Shown piece by piece: positions 11,610 to 24,653 of a stretch of 64,000 bases of DNA. The DNA is taken from the NCBI RefSeq assembly GCF_016906535.1, contig NC_057370.1, forward strand, positions 2,604,001 to 2,668,000, read 5' to 3'. Position numbers and translations under genes: made by a program. Below the pieces are notes generated by a model. That model was not told the origin of the DNA, searched no databases, and was given only the letters and a program-made list of their open reading frames with translations. Every line of letters begins with the position of its first letter. Position 1 is the first letter of the stretch. The stretch is from Rhizoctonia solani (taxonomy: Eukaryota; Basidiomycota; Agaricomycetes; Cantharellales; Ceratobasidiaceae).

Positions 11610-14600
11610 TTAGATCATTCTTGAGACTGCATCTGCATCTCGGCGGTATTTGTCTGCTCGTTCCCGATCCGGTCCCGTGCGGGTAGTCGAGTAGAATCGG
11701 GCTAGCTTTTCCAGTAATACCTGAAGCTTGGATGGGCTGACAAGTGGATACTTGGTTTGGCGTGTATGGAGTTGCAGATACTCTGGCACTGAACTATTGA
11801 GGACAATCGACGTCATCTAGCAAGATAGAAAAGGTTAATCAAGGAACGATCACGCATTCACAGACTATACCATTCGTAATTCCTTGAATGCCGAAGTCGC
11901 CTCTGGTCGACCAATTGACTCGAATTGATCTTTCATAAAGTCCACGTCGACTAGCATACTCCGAATAGCGTCCTCACTCATCGCTGTGATATTCCTCCCA
12001 GACAGGAAATCCTGCAAACCAAACAACCCGCCAATCAGCCATCAGACTTCAATCACACATTCGTTTGGACGCTCTCCACACAGACATGGAGCACGGGACA
12101 CGAGAAGCACTCTGGGGCCCGGTCGGAAGAGAACGCTTACCATGAACAAGTTCGAGACATGAATCATCGCATTCCGGTATGCGGCAGTTTTAAACCGGTC
12201 TTCGACGTCAAGCGAATCCACAACGGTCGTCAGCCAACTGACGAGCTGGAAAATGTACAGCGAGGCCTGGGTCTCAGTCGTCCGTGTCGTCCAGTCATAT
12301 TCCGGCTCAAAATCGTCCAGTTTCTTCGCGATCACGGCGGAAATACGGGACTCGGCCCGTTGGAGCGTCCTTCCCAGAGCCTCCGTAGCGGAGATATGGA
12401 ACGTATGCCCCCGATGTCCAGAACTGGATAAATGCGTGGCGTTTAGTTTCTACATCACCAAGGCGACGAGCAAGGGAGAAGAAAAAAAAGGCACCAGGAG
12501 AGGCACAAGAAGGACTGCACGTACCGAAGTGTTGTGAGGTACCTGTCGACTTCTGCGCATCCATCTCGGAGGTATGCGACATTGACAAGCATTTGAGCTA
12601 CCTGGCTCAGTGCATTGGCAGTACCCAACCGGGCTGTGTATGTTTCTGCCACGCATTTCGAGAGGAGTTCGCCCAGGGACTTCAAGGGAGGAAAATCACA
12701 TAGGGGCGGGGGTCACGTCAACTAATACATGGTGAATTGGCGCTACTTAGACTCACTCGTTCCAAGATTTGGTCAACGTTGCGAGGTGGTTGTGAAACGC
12801 CTTCAACAAACTGGTAGAATTGATGTGCATAGTCTTTGATCTGCGCGAATAACTTTGTTCGACATCTTGTTCCCCCTTTATGATGAAAGAAGCCAGACAC
12901 ATACCAAAAGCGCTACTTTGCGGACAACTCGGGAGAACGGCAAGCTCTGTGGGGGACCTCGACTAGATGGTAGGATAAATGGTCAAAAACAAGGTGAGGG
13001 TGAGATACTACAGATCACACCCCTGAAACAAGCACACACCTGAAAATTACCTCTTTGGCTGCACTGGTAACAAAACAACCCATCAAAAACTGCTCTTTTT
13101 GTGCGTCTTCTTGATTCGATACGTCCATGGGTATATTGTCATCGCCGTTGACGGCCTTTGTGATCCCGCCTGATCAATATTCAATGAATTCAATAAGCGT
13201 ATATGGCTCTTACCTCGACAAACTGAGCCTTGTAGTCACCATCCAATATACCAGTATATTTCTCAAACATTAGCGACGTCAGCCCGTTGATAGGCGACGT
13301 GTCGTACCCATATTCCTAACGCCAAATGAGAATAACACATGTCCCACACAAAAAATGATTATGCGTGGGACCGACCTCCAAGGCGGATTGAAACGCCGTC
13401 AAATGCTCTACTGCCTTGATGAGCTGATCCGAAGTGAGGGATACCCCCATACCGGAACGAAGCGTCTCCACCAGGCGCTCCATAACTCCATCCCAGAGTT
13501 CATCCACGTCATGTTGCGTACGAAATCCGCGACCAGAAGTCGTACGCAGTACGTGAGATTCGATCACGAAAAAGCCAATGAGCTGCTGTAGCAGGGGCAA
13601 GAGATTTGCAGCTGTAGCGGGGTTACCGGTTAGAATAAGGGATGATTGAGCCTAAAACGGACCAATTAGTTTGGGGGTTCTGGTTTAGTCGCTTTTTTTT
13701 TTTGGTATTTTATGTTTTGTGACACAGATCTGACGGGTTTTACTTACTGCGCGGTCGGCCTGATACGTACGTTGGAACTCGTCTAGCGCATCCAGGGCTG
13801 TGTGAATATGGATACTCTGATAAAGCGGTTTGAAATCGACCTGAATTCGGTCGTTATTCAAGATATCATCTAAGGGTGACAAAGTTAAAATAAGTGGGAC
13901 AATAGATGATCCATAGCCAATGAGACTCACATTCCACCTTTTCGTTAGTAACCAGCTCGACTGCGCAACCTACCCGGTTGGTATACGACAGTCCTTCGCG
14001 TTCACGACGAGTCCGCCACCGTCGAGACCGTTCCTCGACCGCAACAAGAGCCAACTGGCCGACCTGTCCTGTAACCTCCCGGACGGTGAGCAACCAGGAA
14101 TTATGCTCGGATGTCACGGCGCCCTTGATTTGCGCTCGCAACGAAGGAAGCGATGCAAGAATGTGATCTAAAAATGGTGTTTGAGATATTGACGAGAACG
14201 GAAGCGAGCGAATTTCTTCAAGTGTCTGGAATTGATTATGACTCATTGTTAATGACTCCCTTTAGCGGGGGAAACAAAAAGGATGATTCACGCACCCTAA
14301 GCGCACTCCAGTATTTCCGATCCCTAATCATCTCGCCTACTTTGTTTACCATGTCCAGCACGCGTAAACACGATTGCAGCGTTCCGATCGCCTCATCCAA
14401 ATTCCCAGCGGTCCGTTTGCTCTTGAGGAGCGCCTTCTTCTTGGACGCGAGGCCGTGTCCGACCTGAGACACCTCTTGGTCCAAACTGTTGATCTTGTCG
14501 CGCAGATTCACGGTATACGTCCGTACAGTCAAAAGAGTTGAGACCGAACCCGCAAAGTCCTATCGCCCACAACAGATTTAGAAGAAGGAAAACAAAGAGA

Positions 14601-14948
14601 GAGAAAAAAAGTTGATAGAGATGAGAATATATAGAACAACGTGCGGATAGACGGGAGGTGCGGTCGTACCTGATAGTTATCACCACATATCTTTTCTATA
14701 TCCGCGTCTTTGCTTTCGATTAGACCTTGACTGTCCTGAGAAATGCGTCTTGTTGCCGGGCGTCGTGTACAGACTTGACGAGCGTGCCTAGTCCTTCGAG
14801 GTTCTCTGTCGTCGAAGACGGGTCGAGCAGGTGGATCTGTGATGCGCGAATGCGGTTCAGAACAGTGTGTGCGAGTGACGATATTACCCACCGCCTGTAA
14901 TTGGGCATCAATGTCAGATTGTGTGTACGCAGGCCGGCGCGGTGGCAT
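11610..14948 (-). CDS. SEC15: Exocyst complex subunit Sec15 (EXOC6)
   Basis: Fourteen exons: 14948-14892, 14836-14670, 14559-14296, 14225-13931, 13869-13748, 13651-13376, 13315-13214, 13155-13051, 12946-12905, 12840-12757, 12679-12525, 12423-12141, 12011-11871, 11816-11610, ~766 residues. Signatures are DADIEKICGDNYQDF, the coiled coil SKKKALLKSKRTAGNLDEAI, RKYWSALRTLEEI, RRWRTRRERE, VDFKPLYQSIHIHTALDALD and HQFYQFVEGVSQPPRN. Sec15 binds the Rab Sec4 and links secretory vesicles to the exocyst at the plasma membrane. Exon 2 is one base short: the frame ending ARQQDAFLRTV must shift to enter GLIESKDADIEKI near 14720-14735. Either a base is missing or an unattractive 44-nt intron removes a conserved segment. 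Start is the ATG 19 codons before the first intron. Identity is strong. Confidence 0.88.
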
Positions 14949-16950
14949 ATGGGATGGAAAAGAATACTAGCGAGGTGAGGCTTCGGAACCGAGCCGAGAC
15001 ACCTGCCCACAACAGGGGGCCACAATCGTCACCATTATGCTTGATAAGCGCCGCCGGTTACATTGTGTTAGTATACACACGCCCCAGCGAGACGATCCTC
15101 CACGTTCTCGTAATGAATTAGGGGGCCTGAGACGAGTCGCAACGCCCGTTCCGGTTATTATCCTGCTCCCTCAAACCATTCAGTTTTTTTTTTTTGCCTT
15201 TGGCCGGTTTTGGATTTAGATTGAGCATGGGGGGGGGGAGGGCGGAATGTATTACAGATCCTTAAGCTTTGCCCCTTGCGAAGGCGGCTTGTCCCGCATA
15301 TTTGATAGCTTCGGATAGCGTGCGCTGCCGCGGTATCCCGGGCCGCGCATTGAGCCCATGGGCCATGGTCAGTTCCTTGCTCTGAAATCGTGTCGGGGGC
15401 GACCGGAACTGGACACAAGCACGCCAAGAAGGCATGCAGAGCGGCGACATCTATCTCAATCACTGACTAGCGCAAGGTGCAGTAACGTTTAACCATCGCG
15501 ATCGAGGAGAGATCGTCGAGACTGAAATTCACCGGGCGGGTTCGTTCAGGAATAGCCTAGGTATAGCGTCTATATGAGTGACACAGACTTTGGTTTGGAA
15601 TTTAGGTATACAAACCCGATGAATAAGTGTGCATAATTTCACAGGGATTGGATAAAAAAGGATCATGATTGATCATGATCGCGGACGTAACACATCCCGA
15701 GGCCCAGGCCTACTCCGTGGCGCGTTCATAGCAGTTATTCGTACATCTATTCAAGTAATGTATTGAATAAGCGGCGTTTTTTTCGAGGCACCCGGGGCGC
15801 AAAATGACCTGGGTACATGCACAAATGATGAAATCGTCGGTCAAATATGCCCGATTGTCAAGGTACAGTACGATTCAGTCGTGCAGTGACCGTTGTTGTG
15901 AGCCAGATTGGGTTATTTTGCCGCGGATATTGCGCCTGCTCGACCTCAGTCAGATGAAATAAAATACTATTCAAGATAGAATATAGCATCCGATGATATT
16001 CAGCCAAGTGGGCTAATCCGGCGGGAGGTGATGCCATAGCGTTCGGAAAGAGGACCCGAACGGATAAGGATATATTGTATCTCAGCACGGGTTCTCCGGA
16101 AACCCAGAGGACTAATCTAGGATAAATAAATGAGTGTTTGAGGATCAGCTCCGCCGGCAAGTGTGGCCATGGGGCAACGGGAGCAATTGGGATGGTATTC
16201 AGCCACGTGCGAGAGAGGCAAATAGAGTGCGCCAGACTAGTCGGTCGCCACGTCTCAGCCTGAAACAGAATGGTGACTTGCAAGCGTCGGGCTGACAAAG
16301 GCGGGACGAGGTCAAAACCGGTCGAAAGGAGTGTGCTGACCGAGTCAGGGTCCATGGAATGCCATTAAAAATTGCGCTAGCCGGTTTCGAGAACAAGAGG
16401 TATGGTGTGTGTGTGGGTAGGTGTGGGCTTCCGGCTATGGGCTTGAGAAAGGCCGGCGGGTGTGTGCATATGCGGGGTATGGGGATGTGTGTGTAAATGT
16501 GGAGCCACAGGATGGGAGAGAGATGCGCACATGGGACTCGCGTGGTGGGGCGGGAGGCGCATAGTGTAGATGAGTGGGACAAAAAGGGCAAGCAAGATCG
16601 GACTGATATGGGGGAATTGGAGTAGCAGATCAGGTCAAAAGCGTCAATGGTAAGCGTTTCATGTCGGGGGTTCGGACCCATAAGTTCGGGTCTGGGTAGC
16701 ATAATAATAGAGATGGTGTGTCAGAAGCTCGCCATCTCCCCCCTTGCTGGGCCATCCGTCGTGGCTGGCTGATTCGTTCCCTCGCTGGATCTTATAGCTA
16801 TCGATAACTTGGTCTATTTTATTTGTTGACTGTACCTTTTGAAGCGACTGAATTCAGATATTTTCCTTGACTGATTACCCGCACGTACTGCCCGGGACCC
16901 CCTTGCCTCTACATCCCCTCTGCCCGACACCGCGGCCAGCAACAGCAACG
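14949..16950. other. 2-kb spacer between SEC15 and RGS gene, no gene seen
   Basis: Two start codons face away from each other across 2.0 kb, so both promoters lie here. I see no conserved protein in any frame. Open stretches on the minus strand at 15158-15463, 15858-16355 and 16199-16702 are low-complexity (Pro/His/Thr-rich from GT-rich DNA) and lack splice or family support. Features include a poly-T (15184-15195), a G9 run (15229-15238) and a GT/GGT-rich patch (16400-16500). The ~400 bp next to the RGS start could be a long 5' leader or upstream regulatory region. Confidence 0.5.
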
Positions 16951-19225
16951 ATGTCGAACGATGCACGGAGCCTGCCCCAGGGCACAGCCAGCGCTTCACA
17001 CATGATGAAGGTAACGAAGCGTGGGCGACCGTTCCTCAAGGTGCGATCTGAGCCATGGCCATTGGATCGACTCGGCTGACTTGGTTCCAGGACACACTCG
17101 ACCTCTTTGCCACGCTCATTGTGTCGCTCGACCTTGTTACGCACAAGCAGTTCTTCAAGAGCTTTCCCTATTCATTTACGACGTAGGTCACACCATATAG
17201 GCTCCTATTCGATAACCTAATTCCCCCACAGCGACGAAGCCGCCCAGAACCTCGCCTCGCTCAAATTCTCCCAGTCCAATCGAGGCCCGGACCCGAGAGA
17301 CCCCTCGCGGATCGTGACAACGACGACGACAACGACATTCAGCATGACCCGCGAGATGGCCAAGGCCATGTCACAGCACTTTATGGATGCCCGTCTTATC
17401 GAAAACGCCGCGGACCGCACCTCGAATCTCTTCAAGGAGCGTGGGGTCTATGTGGTCACCCCCAAGGGTCTCCATGTCCTCGAGCGATTTATAATCAAGA
17501 ACGGCATCAATGGCGACAATCTCGTCGGTGTATTCGAGAGCCAGCCTGTCTGCATGAAGCTTCTCCATCTCGAGCGACGTCCAATCGACGATGAAATCAT
17601 CATTTCGCAGCCCGTGATCACCGCTCTCTTCCGTCGCTTTGTCGGCCGTCAGCCTAATTACATGCCCGACGTGGCCCCTGGCCAGATGGACCCCACTACC
17701 GAGTACAACGAGCGTGCCAAGGGCATGCCCCTCATCGATGTCCAAGAGCGTCTTCCACAGATGATCGGCAAGGCTCCGCTCCAAACATACAAGCACTGCT
17801 TCCCTGCCATTTCTGCTCTCGAGTGGCTCTGCGACTTTACTTCTATCGTCGGCCGAGACGAGGCCGCAGAGATGGCTGCCCATTTTGTCCGATTCGGTTT
17901 CATCCAGCTTGTCAGCGACAAGCGCAAGACGAGCGACTCGGCTGTCATATTCACGGTACGAGGTTCCGCCAATACGCCCGGCACTGCGACTGTGCGTCTT
18001 TCTTTCCCATGTTCTGACGTTACCTAACTCTTTTTTTTTCCCATTACAGCAAGGTGAATTCCGATGCACCGCCAAGGCCATCTATCGCATCACCGACGAA
18101 GGTCGCCGCGTCGCCCGATGGGACCATCCTATCCGCAGCATCGGCTCTGGATCACGCGGATCTCCCAACGCATCCCAGACGAATCTCCACGCCGAACGTC
18201 CCTCGACCGACGGCAGTCACGAAGGCATCGTCAGCGAAATTACTTACGGACCTGGCGCAGGGCCACAGGGCCCCGAGACCCTCGCTACCGCAACCGAGGC
18301 CAAGATCCAGCGCAGGGCGTCCTTAGCAGAAAAGCTTCGTGAAGGATATCAGGCCAATCCCGATCGCATCCGCAACGAGACCAGTGCTGAGCGCCTCAAG
18401 CGTGTCCTCGAGGAGCCCGCTCTCCGCGCCTTGTTCCGCGAATTTTTGCGCGGTAATTTCTGCGAGGAGAATCTCTCGTTTTGGCTCGAAGTTCAGGATC
18501 TCAAGCGTAGGTTCACCACTACTTCTACCGCTGCTGCGGCCACCCACCCGATGCACGGTGCGACTTCCCCTCCTTCGCGCCCCGGCACGGCCAAGACGCC
18601 CACCCCTGGCCAGCAAGCAATGGAAAAGCACCACGAGGCCCTGGTCCAATTTACATTCCTCATTTACAATACGTATTTGGCGCCCCAGAGCCAGTGTGAG
18701 CTCAACATTGACCATGCGCTCCGGAACGAACTGTACGCTTACGTTGAAGACGTCTTTGCCGACAATGGCTTCCCTCGTTCTGGGCCGGGCAACGTCGGTC
18801 CCAAAGAAGCCGCTTCGTTCAACGCGACCCAACTCCAGAACCTCATCAAGCTCTACGAGCGGATCCAGTTGCATGTGTTCAGACTAATGGCAACCGATTC
18901 ATTACCCAAGGTACATTGCTTGAAATTCGATCCGACCCTAGTTCAATTCTAACCTTTTTCCTCACAGTTTATCAAGACTCCACGATTCAAGGACCTTGCG
19001 AGCTGGGTAGAGGAAGTCGAGTCGGCTGAGAACGAGACAATCGCGTCGATGGAGGCTCTCTCGATAAGCGGTCCGGCCGTACCACCCGGTCTAGACTCGG
19101 GCGAACAGCAAGAGGTCGGACGGGCATATATGACTTTTTCGGCACATGCGGGGGAGAAGGCGGGCCCTAAACCCCTTGGACAGGGCATCGCCCATCATGC
19201 ACCGAAACACGACAGGAACGCATAA
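16951..19225 (+). CDS. RGS protein with DEP domains (FlbA/Sst2-like G-protein signalling regulator)
   Basis: Five exons (16951-17040, 17091-17182, 17232-17991, 18050-18910, 18968-19225) give 686 codons in phase. Two DEP-like modules occupy roughly residues 95-180 (SQHFMDARLIENAADRTSNL, YVVTPKGLHVLERFI) and 230-330 (MAAHFVRFGFIQLVSDKR, then QGEFRCTAKAIYRITDEGRR). The RGS domain begins near residue 410 with LEEPALRALFREFLRGNFCEENLSFWLEVQ and continues to IQLHVFRLMATDSLPKFIKT. Such proteins speed GTP hydrolysis by G-alpha subunits and are tethered to receptors through DEP; in fungi FlbA/Sst2/Thn1 control growth versus sporulation or pheromone desensitisation. A ~60-residue Thr/Ala/Pro insert sits inside the RGS domain. 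Start is the ATG opening a short basic N-terminus; an earlier start cannot be excluded. Confidence 0.88.
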
Positions 19226-20444
19226 CGACCTCCCTCTACTTTTTGTATCTTTCGGATTCCTCCCTCTCTCTCTCTCTGGCATTCTCCCTGGGATTTAATT
19301 ATACTACCGGCCCTCCTCTCTGCCCGCCTCTCCTACTCTCTCCTCTTCCTCTCGTCGGCTGGTAAACATCAAGATTCGGTTGAAAACATGCAACAGCATA
19401 TTGCATCTCATATCTCACACACAACACTCTCTCATTGCAATTCCGAACCTGCTCTGTGTAGTCTAAATAATATTACTGCAGGGGAGATAAAAAGCTGATT
19501 TTCCGAGGTTTTATTTCGAATTTATTCCTTTTGTTGTTTGTGCCCTACATTTGTACTTTTTTTCATCCGATATCCCACACCTACTCCGTAATTCCCTCGT
19601 TTGAACTTCTTTCTTCACTCTGATCTTTGTTCTCCTTCCGCTCTTCCTCCTCTTTTCTATTTGGCCCACAGTGCGTAGTAGAATACCTCCGTCATCCATC
19701 CCATCAACCCCCATCTGTTGCAATATCAAATATATATTATGATTTCTTTCACTGACGTCCTTCAATATGTGGCTCTTCTTTTCTCTCGACCTTTTTTTGC
19801 CCGCTTGTGAGTGGCTGGGCAGAATGACAGCGCCACTGTCATTCCGCCTCCAATACCCCTGTGGACAGCAGATCCACACCAGGAGGGGCAAACGGGGAGC
19901 CGTGCCGGTACGGCCCCAGCCAGTTAGAGATTAAAGTTTTTTTTTTCTAATCGTATTTGACCCACTATTCATTCGTCGCTGATTGGATTCGGATAGCTGA
20001 AATCCGTCGTGACTTCGCGCGCGCGTGGAGATGTGGGCACAAAAAAATGGAGCCCATGCCCTCTTTTTTTTTGTGTGTATGTGTGTATGTGTGTAGGTAA
20101 GGTAACTTGGGTTGAGTTCCGGAGGTATACTGAAACATGTACTCCATCTGTGATTGCTTATGGTAATCCCGCATGGACCCGGTCTTGCGCTTGGGAAGGA
20201 GGGGTGCGTTTCCATGATCTAATGTATCACATTTTATTAGGTCCCATTTGTGAACAATAAATAACCATAGTCTGCAAGTTTGATTGAAGGACCTATCCCG
20301 ATGTGCACACGGCCTAACCCCCGCGTGCCGTGATCGTCGTTTCGGGCAATTCTTTTTCACATGAAAGGAAGAGTTGGACAAAACATGTAGCTAGACCGAC
20401 AGTCAAATGATTGATTATACGATACGATACACACTTGAATATAC
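19226..20444. other. Intergenic region with CT and GT microsatellites
   Basis: The 1.2 kb between the 3' ends of two convergent genes holds no recognisable coding sequence. The first ~400 bp is pyrimidine-rich and probably the RGS 3' UTR. It contains a CT repeat near 19262-19277 and a T-run followed by GTGT/ATGT repeats at 20062-20096. No hairpin, tRNA or transposon end was evident. Confidence 0.5.
20072..20096. repeat. GTGTGTAT-type microsatellite
   Basis: Three imperfect copies of an 8-10 nt GTGTGTATGT unit directly follow a T9 run. It is simple repeat DNA with no coding role visible. Confidence 0.75.
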
Positions 20445-22770
20445 TTAGACATCTCTAACCGTGTCTCGACCCCTCGAATCTTCATCGATCGCTCGCTCCA
20501 TCGCGGCCAGCCAGACCTCGATATCGCTTGGACCACGACCGAGACCGGCGCTCCCCATGTGTCGAGCGTACGCGAGGACAGGAAGTCGACGAAGCGATCG
20601 CCCTGACTTTCCCTGTGGCGGAAATATACTGGCGTCAGTGGCGGTGATTCTCTCGATCTCAGAGGGGGGGGTGCTAAAGCTGGTAGTCTCGCAAATTCTG
20701 CTCATTCCACCAAGTGGAGAATTAAAGTAACGGGAGCAGATGTGGTATCAAGCTTGGCATATAGCAAGAGTATGGTATATGTGTGTTTGTGTGCCTTTGT
20801 GTGCATGGTGGAGTGCATGAGAACCAAGTTGGACTTACGACGCATTTCGTTGCTAGATTGAGGAGCATGACGCTTGCTCTCGCTACCCGTAATTCCTCGG
20901 GCTGCATAGGCTGGTCTGGCCTATTTTGTGCCTCGTTGGCGCATGCTTCTGCGATGGGAAGTAGTTCCTGTTTAATACGCAAATAGTCAGCAATTTTCTT
21001 CTTGGCCAGAATCAACAATGCAGCGGAGTTATTGAGTATCTTGTTTGATAAATGGCTGAGTCTCAGCATGTCCAGCCACTGCCGGTGCTCGGTCTCGCCG
21101 GTTTGTGGCGTTTGTATGCGGTGCGGAACGTCCAAAAAGGAATATGAGGGATATGTGGTATTAATGAATTTTGAAAAAAAGAGTGTTGTATGAAGGATAA
21201 TTTGCGGGTGTTGCAATCATGTCAATAACCGGTAGAATAGAAATCAAACTGGTTGTTGATCGTTGGAATGCTGATCCAAAGACACTCCGAGAAGATTCCG
21301 AACTCGCGATACGGAAATCTACGTAGGTTTAAAACGAGTGGGCTGAACAAAAACTTACTATGGCCCGTATGATTCCAGCTCTGATAAGCTCAATGACGCA
21401 GCTTCGTAATATAAAGTAGATGGCATTCCTCGAGGGCGGCCCGACGTATTGAACAATATCGGCTCGATCTACATAAGCCGAATCTATGCCCATCTGCCGA
21501 GATCAACATGGTCTAAAATCTTGTTCGATCGCTATTACATACCAATCGCATCCGGAAGGTTCGAAGTCGAAATGATCAAGACGTTTCGCTTTAGTTTTAG
21601 TTTGTCCAATTGGGTTAACAGGGCGTTGACTACCTGTATAAAGTCATGAGCTCATTAATATATGGGAATGAAAAAGTTAAGTTTGGCTCACACGAAGTGC
21701 ATCGGAGGGCTCGGTTCCTGATATGGCCCCGGCACGAGCCGCGGTAAGACTCTCGACCTCGTCTGGCAAGGTTTAGTTTCATTCTCGGATAACAAACAAG
21801 ATAGGTATACCTATGAGTAATACTAGAAATATGTCCGGGTCGTCGGCCATTTCCATCACTCCTGAGAACGCACGTTGGACCAATTTACCACTTTCCGAGA
21901 ACCATCGCGAGAACAAGGAATGTGCATTAAGTTCCAGTAGCCGGGTACCGGCAGAGTACCGGTGCTGGAGCCGAATGGCGAGTTTTTGAGCCAGTGCCCG
22001 AGCGAGTGACGTCTTACCAGTACCAGGACTAAGGAAATAGGTTGAAATGGATACTGGGTGCACATCGCATCGTACTTACGGACCATGCAATAGAACAACA
22101 CGGTTCCAGGATACGATGTTTGCTGAAACAAGTTCTCTGATATTAGACTCGGGACAGGAGACGTGAGCAACTTACGATCTATATTTGCATCAGAGAATAT
22201 GAGCGTCGCATAGATATAATTTAACAGTCGAGACTTGATATCGTCTTCGTAAACGAGTGTATCCCAGAGCCCTTCCCATACACGAGCAGGGAGCTCGCAA
22301 ACTGTTGTTACAACGACTGCTTCATCTTCATCATCACCTCCGCCGGCAAATTGGTCCTCGATGGGTCCATCGGTGGGTTGATAGACGTGTATAAGCAAAT
22401 TGGCACAGCTGACAGGTAGCTCAGACATAGGTGCCGCTGATAAAATATATTTGCCTCAAACTCGGGATGGCCAGATAGATTACGAAACGTACCACTCTCT
22501 GTAACGTGAATCAGCTCTACATCCCCCTCCAGAACTGGGTCGCCTGCCCAAGTTTGGAATACGTTGGGAATGTTGATGTGTTCGTGGGTTTTTAGGATGA
22601 ATGCTTCCACTGCACCACGGATCACGTCATGGCGAACCCCGGAGCGATGGCTAACGCGAACTTCCACTGTGAATACCAATCTCACTTATTGATTGCTGGG
22701 AGCTTTATTTCAAGCCATACCATGCACATCCCAACGCGTATTGTCATCTTTGAATAATACCCCAAACGCG
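20445..22770 (-). CDS. PCH2: Pch2/TRIP13 AAA+ ATPase (HORMA remodeller, meiotic checkpoint)
   Basis: Conserved exons include 22666-22493, 22436-22176, 22122-22080, 22028-21811, 21762-21692, 21633-21543, 21483-21359 and 20612-20445; the piece between 21320 and 20839 is divergent and its splicing is uncertain. Walker A GPPGTGKT is split by an intron (22029-22079). Other marks are [20 protein letters not shown], Walker [56 protein letters not shown], and the sensor-2 region [22 protein letters not shown]13/Pch2 uses ATP to unfold HORMA proteins (Hop1, Mad2) in meiosis and the spindle checkpoint. The N-terminal domain reads [17 protein letters not shown] could not find a convincing start codon: the frame upstream of 22720 is open from ~22775 but lacks ATG, so an additional 5' exon or a base error is likely. 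Confidence 0.82.
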
Positions 22771-24653
22771 TCAGATCTTTCGATGAATATGGATCAAAGA
22801 ATACTAACTAATAGGGTCGTTTTTTACCATTCCGTTCATGTTTTAGTAGGTCAGGCCGTTGAAGAAAGGAAAAGGCTATTTAGTTATCTGTAAGAGGCAA
22901 GGCGACTCGGTGGCGTCCATGAATCGCGATCACGTGGGCGAGGCAGAAACTATTACCAATTGTGTTTGGACGGAGTTCCAACGACCACAAGCAGAGAGCG
23001 CTGGGTCATTGCACATTCCCGCTCTCTTATTGTCATTAACAGCATACACTGCATATTTTAATTCGATACAGCACGTTTTTATAGTATATTCTTATCAGTG
23101 GCCCATTGCCACGGATAGCAAGCGCCACACGGCATTTCACGACCGAGGGGATATCATTTCGCATCTCCAAGGATAGGATAGGTCCGTTAATAACGCTTCT
23201 GGGTGCGGGGTGACGAAAATACCTAACATCATGCTCTAGCCATGGAAAGCGAAAAAATACGCATACATTCTGATGGCCAAGTGTGCCATGAAGTTGGTTC
23301 GTTTGGTGGTCTTCACAGCGCCTTTCAGTCACGATCGTGTGAAGAACGAGCCCAATTAAATGACCTGAAGCCTGGTAGTGTTCTTCCATGGTGAGAATAA
23401 TCAAGCTCCAGCTGCCAAAAGTGGTGTTTTGAAACAGGAGCTTCCGAAGCTCTGATAGTGACCAATTGGAGCGGGACGAGCTGTCTGCATCAGACAAACT
23501 CAATATTGTAAGTAGATTACAGCGCTCGCGCATATCCGAGATTCCAAATCTTGACTTTTATGTGTAAAATTTGGATCTTGTGACTGCGTATAGAGGAAGA
23601 GACCCAATTTGTGTGGATTTCCAAAATGCCCGAGCCCATTTGAGTGTGTGAGTGGTGGAGCATGTGGGAGTTCTGGGAACAGTAAGTTGAACCCTAATCT
23701 CTACGCCTTGTCCTAAAGCTCTTGTTTAACCTTGGGCGCAAAGACACGCATCTCGGAGGTAGGGAAGGGCCGATTATGGGAAACCTCTCACACACACGGA
23801 TGGAAGAGCTGGCCACCCAGGTACCCGAGGATGCAAGAGAATCAGCTCTTGTCATCCCCGAATGCTTCTCAGCGCCAGGCCTCCCTTCTAGCCATATCAA
23901 ATGCCTAAAAACCGAGTCGGCCCAAAGGGATCACCCAACTTCCACGGGCGTGGGCACACTCTGTCAGACTGTGGTAAGACCCGCTCTTAGATATCTAGAT
24001 GCTTCTGTAGATCTTACTAGACATGGTCCAGTCCCATACGATCATGACAGCAGTGTCTGGATCGATGTCCACAAGCAAACGTGGTTCTGCAACAGAGGGC
24101 AATTTCATCCGTCAGGATAACATTGATTCGTCACATAGCTTGTGCTTGAAATCGCAATCAGCCGAGGTACGTTCCGTCCTATCAGCTCTGGGCGCCAAGG
24201 GCCATCTTCCAAAGCAAACAATCTCTTCGATTGCACTTACTATTCTTCGTGATGGTGCATTTAATCAGGAGACCGAAGCAAGGGGAGACGTCAAAACCTT
24301 TCAACTAAATGTATGCGCAGCTCCCGCCTCAGTAGGTGATCTGCTTATTTTTCGATTGTTTTTCATATTTTGGATATTAGAATAATGAACATATCGCAAA
24401 AACACCGCCCGGAAAGATCTCATTACAAACGATGCCTGCGGGTGTGGAGGTCACTAGAACGGAACAAGGGCTTGAGAGCAGCGTGTGTATTCCGCTTACA
24501 CGCGCAAAAAGTCTATCTTGACGTTTTCTACCTAGCCGCTGGTTATTGCAGACAATTCATTGGTGGAGCCTGAGATCGGTGTCTCGAGCACACCTCCATT
24601 ACGGAGGAGAGAACCGACACTAGCCTCGCCCGTGCAACTTGGAGCGGAAGCAA
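22771..24653. other. Region between PCH2 and SFR1-like gene; possible 5' exons of the latter
   Basis: The first ~1.2 kb (22771-24000) shows no conserved protein. From 24047 a + strand frame starting MTAVSGSMSTSKRG runs to 24310, followed by an intron-like block (GTATGC...ATTAG) and a further open piece with NNEHIAKTPPGKISLQ. After another intron-like block it reaches SSTPPLRRREPTLASPVQ before a stop at 24689-24691. These may be 5' exons of the SFR1-like gene, but the frame does not join the main exon without a correction of two inserted or one removed base, so I leave them out of the CDS. Confidence 0.4.

Noticed and set aside
16660..16690. Possible tRNA B box (GGTTCG-type) in the spacer
   Set aside because: No matching A box, anticodon stem or acceptor stem could be drawn around it.
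15158..16702. Minus-strand open frames as genes in the SEC15-RGS spacer
   Set aside because: They are low-complexity translations of GT-rich DNA, lack known motifs and good splice signals, and lie where two promoters are expected.
23036..24120. Open frames upstream of the SFR1-like gene as an independent gene
   Set aside because: Neither strand shows family motifs; the + strand part after 24047 is better explained as possible 5' exons of the next gene.
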